64,000 bases of DNA. Source: Anoplopoma fimbria. Its lineage: Eukaryota > Chordata > Actinopteri > Perciformes > Anoplopomatidae. Both the position numbers and the translations under genes were made by a program. Below are positions 61,652 through 64,000 of the stretch, piece after piece. The DNA is taken from positions 4,013,959 to 4,077,958 of the forward strand of contig NC_072455.1 of NCBI RefSeq assembly GCF_027596085.1. The letters run 5' to 3'. The notes under the pieces are model-generated. The model ran no database searches. It was given only the letters and a program-made list of their open reading frames with translations, and was not told the origin of the DNA. Within the stretch, counting starts at the first letter, position 1. Each line of letters begins with the position of its first letter.

Positions 61652-61846
61652 TCTATTGATGCCTTATTGACAACAACAATACTACAACAAATGATAATAC
61701 TTGTGATATTATTGATATAGCACAATAACATAACTTAAGCACACATGAGACTATTAGTCAGCTAATAGATAATACAATAAACTTAAACTAAATCTTTTTT
61801 ATTGGTTTCAAAATAAATAGCATACATACAAACATAATGTTCTATA
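60777..61846. other. Intergenic, nothing recognised
   Basis: AT-rich; (ATT)n at 61614-61650. No coding region recognised. Confidence 0.5.
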
Positions 61847-62247
61847 TCCTGTTCTATCTTTATTTTATTTTGTATAGTATATTTATTGTCTGTGTCTGTG
61901 TATGTATAGTATGTGTATTGTCTGTGTCTGTGTATAGTTGTCTGTGTAGTTGTATAGTATGTGTATTTATTGTCTGTGTAGTTGTATAGTTTATTGTATT
62001 TATTTATTGTCTGTGTAGTTGTATAGTATGTGTATTTATTGTTGTATTTATTGTCTGTGTAGTTGTATAGTATGTGTATTTATTGTCTGTGTAGTTGTAT
62101 AGTATGTGTATTTATTGTCTGTGTAGTTGTATAGTATGTGTATTTATTGTCTGTGTATTGTTGTAGTTGCTGTATGTGTATTTATTGTCTGTGTAGTTGT
62201 ATAGTATGTGTATTTAATTTCCCATGGGGATCAATAAAGGAATATAA
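61847..62247 (+). repeat. Minisatellite-bearing retroelement tail, copy 2
   Basis: Same layout as 53946-54485: start 'tcctgttctatctttatttt', a more irregular 32-bp array of about nine to ten units, and end 'cccatggggatcaataaagg'. Same orientation as copy 1. Confidence 0.9.
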
Positions 62248-62536
62248 TAATAGTCTATCTGTTATATAATATACATAATAATAATTACATAATATATATC
62301 TGTTTTAAATAAATAAAAGGTTAATTCCTTGACCATGATTTTACTAATTATAAAAAGTTTATTGGGACTAGACTTAATAAAAAGAAAAAATATGGGAGGG
62401 AGTTTATATAGATAATAGTAAAATTATAGTGACTTTTCTCCGAGGCTGTAGGTGGCGGTAGTGAGCTCCAAACCACAAGTCTGGTGTTCCGGTCTATCAA
62501 GCGACCATGTTAACTGAAGACTTCCAGCCGACAGCT
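62248..62536. other. Unique flank of the satellite
   Basis: Contains 'gtaggtggcggtagtgagct', similar to the 'aggtggcggtaatgcgtc' near the tmem185 promoter, but no gene follows within the window. Confidence 0.4.
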
Positions 62537-64000
62537 GAAGAGGACACATAGCTGTCCTCGCGAATGCCTAATTCTTTATTTATTTTTATTTTTTTACAAC
62601 GTCAAAACATATCATATTCATCTACGTGTTTTATTATTATTATTATTTACCGAAAATGATACTTTTTCTCAAAAGAAAATGTTTTTTGACACAGAAATGA
62701 AAAATATTAACAGTCAGGCATTCTGGAGGACAGCTATCGCAACTTCGACAATTTTATATAGTATATATATATATTAATAAATTGTGTATGTATTTATGAA
62801 ATGTAAACTTGTTATGAAGTTAATAAAGTTTTCTTTAAAAATAAAAAAAATTAAATGAAAGAAAATGTTTCTGACGTAGAAATTTAAAATATTAACAGTC
62901 AGGCATTCCGGAAGACAGCTATGTGTTCTCTTCCGGTTTCAACGGCAATCGCATTTTTTTTAATAAAAATATATATTCATAAATTATGTATGTATTCATG
63001 AAATGTAAACTTGTTATGAACTTTATAAAGATTTCTTTAAAAAGAAAAAAATTAAATAAAAGAAAATGTTTCTGACGTAGAAATGAAAAATATTAACAGT
63101 CAGGCATTCCGGAAGACAGCTATGTGTTCTCTTCCGGTTTCAACGGCAATCGCATTTTTTTTAATAAAAACATATATTCATAAATTATGTATGTATTCAT
63201 GAAATGCAAACTTGTTATGAACTTTTCTTTAAAAAGAAAAAAAAATTAAATGAAAGAAAATGTTTTTGAGAAATGAAAAATATTAACAGTCAGGCATTCC
63301 GGAAGACAGCTATGTGTTCTCTTCCGGTTTCAACGGCAATCGCATTTTTTTAAATAAAAATGTATATTAATAAATTATGTATGTATTCATGAAATATAAC
63401 CTTGTTATGAACTTAATAAAGATTTCTTTAAAAAAAAAAAAAATAAATGAAAGAAAATGTTTTTGAGAATTTTAAAATATTAACAGTCAGGCATTCCGGA
63501 AGACAGCTATGTGTTCTCTTCCGGTTTCAACGGCAATCGCAATTATTAAAATAAAAATATATATTCATAAATTATGTATGTATTCATGAAATGTAAACTT
63601 GTTATGAACTTAATAAAGATTTCTTTAAAAAGAAAAAAAATTGAGAAATGAAAAATATTAACAGTCAGGCATTCCGGAAGACAGCTATGTGTTCTCTTCC
63701 GGTTTCAACGGCAATCGCATTTTTTAAAATAAAAATATAAAAATGTATATTCATAAATTATGTATGTATTCATGAAATGTAAACTTGTCATGAACTTAAT
63801 AAAGATTTCTTTAAAAAGAAAAAAATTAAATGAAAGAAAATGTTTTGAGTCAGGCATTCCGGAAGACAGCTATGTGTTCTCTTCCGGTTTCAACGGCAAT
63901 CGCATTTTTTTTAAATAAAAATATATATTCATAAATTATGTATGTATTCATGAAATGCAAACTTGTCATGAACTTAATAAAGATTTCTTTAAAAAGAAAA
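62537..64000. repeat. Tandem satellite, about 190-bp monomer, with ETS-like hairpin cores; runs off the window
   Basis: The landmark gtcaggcatt recurs at 62713, 62898, 63099, 63289, 63486, 63664 and 63849, giving monomers of 178-201 bp. From the second copy on, each holds CCGGAAGA - 13 bases - TCTTCCGG, then 'tttcaacggcaatcgc', a TA-rich part with 'aaattatgtatgtattcatg', usually AATAAAGA, and TTTCTTTAAAAAGAAA. The first copy is divergent, and an inverted core stands at 62537-62569. Later monomers are almost identical in the core, pointing to recent amplification or exchange. Confidence 0.93.

Overview
This window is vertebrate nuclear DNA from a ray-finned fish, most likely a percomorph teleost. 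Three things support this: split genes with GT-AG introns whose proteins match known vertebrate families, very dense dinucleotide microsatellites, and many non-LTR retroelement tails, SINEs and MITEs of kinds I know from teleost genomes. There is no operon structure, CRISPR array or prokaryotic feature. All identifications come from reading the sequence and recalling families; no database was searched.

Layout. (1) 1-5.8 kb: the last two coding exons and 3' UTR of ankrd46 (+ strand), with introns full of inverted repeats, an old endogenous-retrovirus pol scrap and a LINE reverse-transcriptase scrap. (2) 5.8-10.8 kb: gene-free, built of microsatellites and retroelement tails, including a head-to-head pair of one family and a cluster of CCAAT motifs. 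(3) 10.8-15.1 kb: an interrupted immunoglobulin-superfamily piece on the - strand ending at a 100-base assembly gap. Beyond the gap are a 5'-truncated L2-like LINE and the last two exons of an unidentified single-pass membrane protein on the + strand. (4) 15.4-16.4 kb: a three-level nest of retroelements. (5) 16.5-24.9 kb: complete tmem185 (+ strand, 7 coding exons, 352 aa). (6) 25-29 kb: its 3' flank, a 1-kb AT-rich satellite and a LINE remnant. (7) 29.4-39.4 kb: complete mus81 (- strand, 16 coding exons, 625 aa). (8) 39.5-44 kb: AT-rich MITE cluster and a dead Gypsy-type gag scrap. (9) 44.2-53.0 kb: complete ovol1 (- strand, 5 coding exons, 340 aa). (10) 53-64 kb: no recognisable gene; two copies of a minisatellite-bearing retroelement tail, a second copy of the nested SINE, and at the right edge a tandem satellite of about 190-bp monomers running off the window.

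The genes do not form one pathway. ANKRD46 and TMEM185 are membrane proteins of poorly known function. MUS81 is the catalytic subunit of a structure-specific DNA endonuclease. OVOL1 is a zinc-finger repressor of epithelial fate programmes. ovol1 followed by mus81 on the same strand keeps the order and orientation I remember from human 11q13, which supports both calls, although the human neighbours between them are absent here.

The most interesting local signals are a (UG)n tract forming the 3' splice-site region of mus81 exon 6, a (CA)n tract starting a few bases after the mus81 exon 12 donor, and the right-edge satellite whose every monomer carries an inverted pair of ETS-like CCGGAAGA sites.
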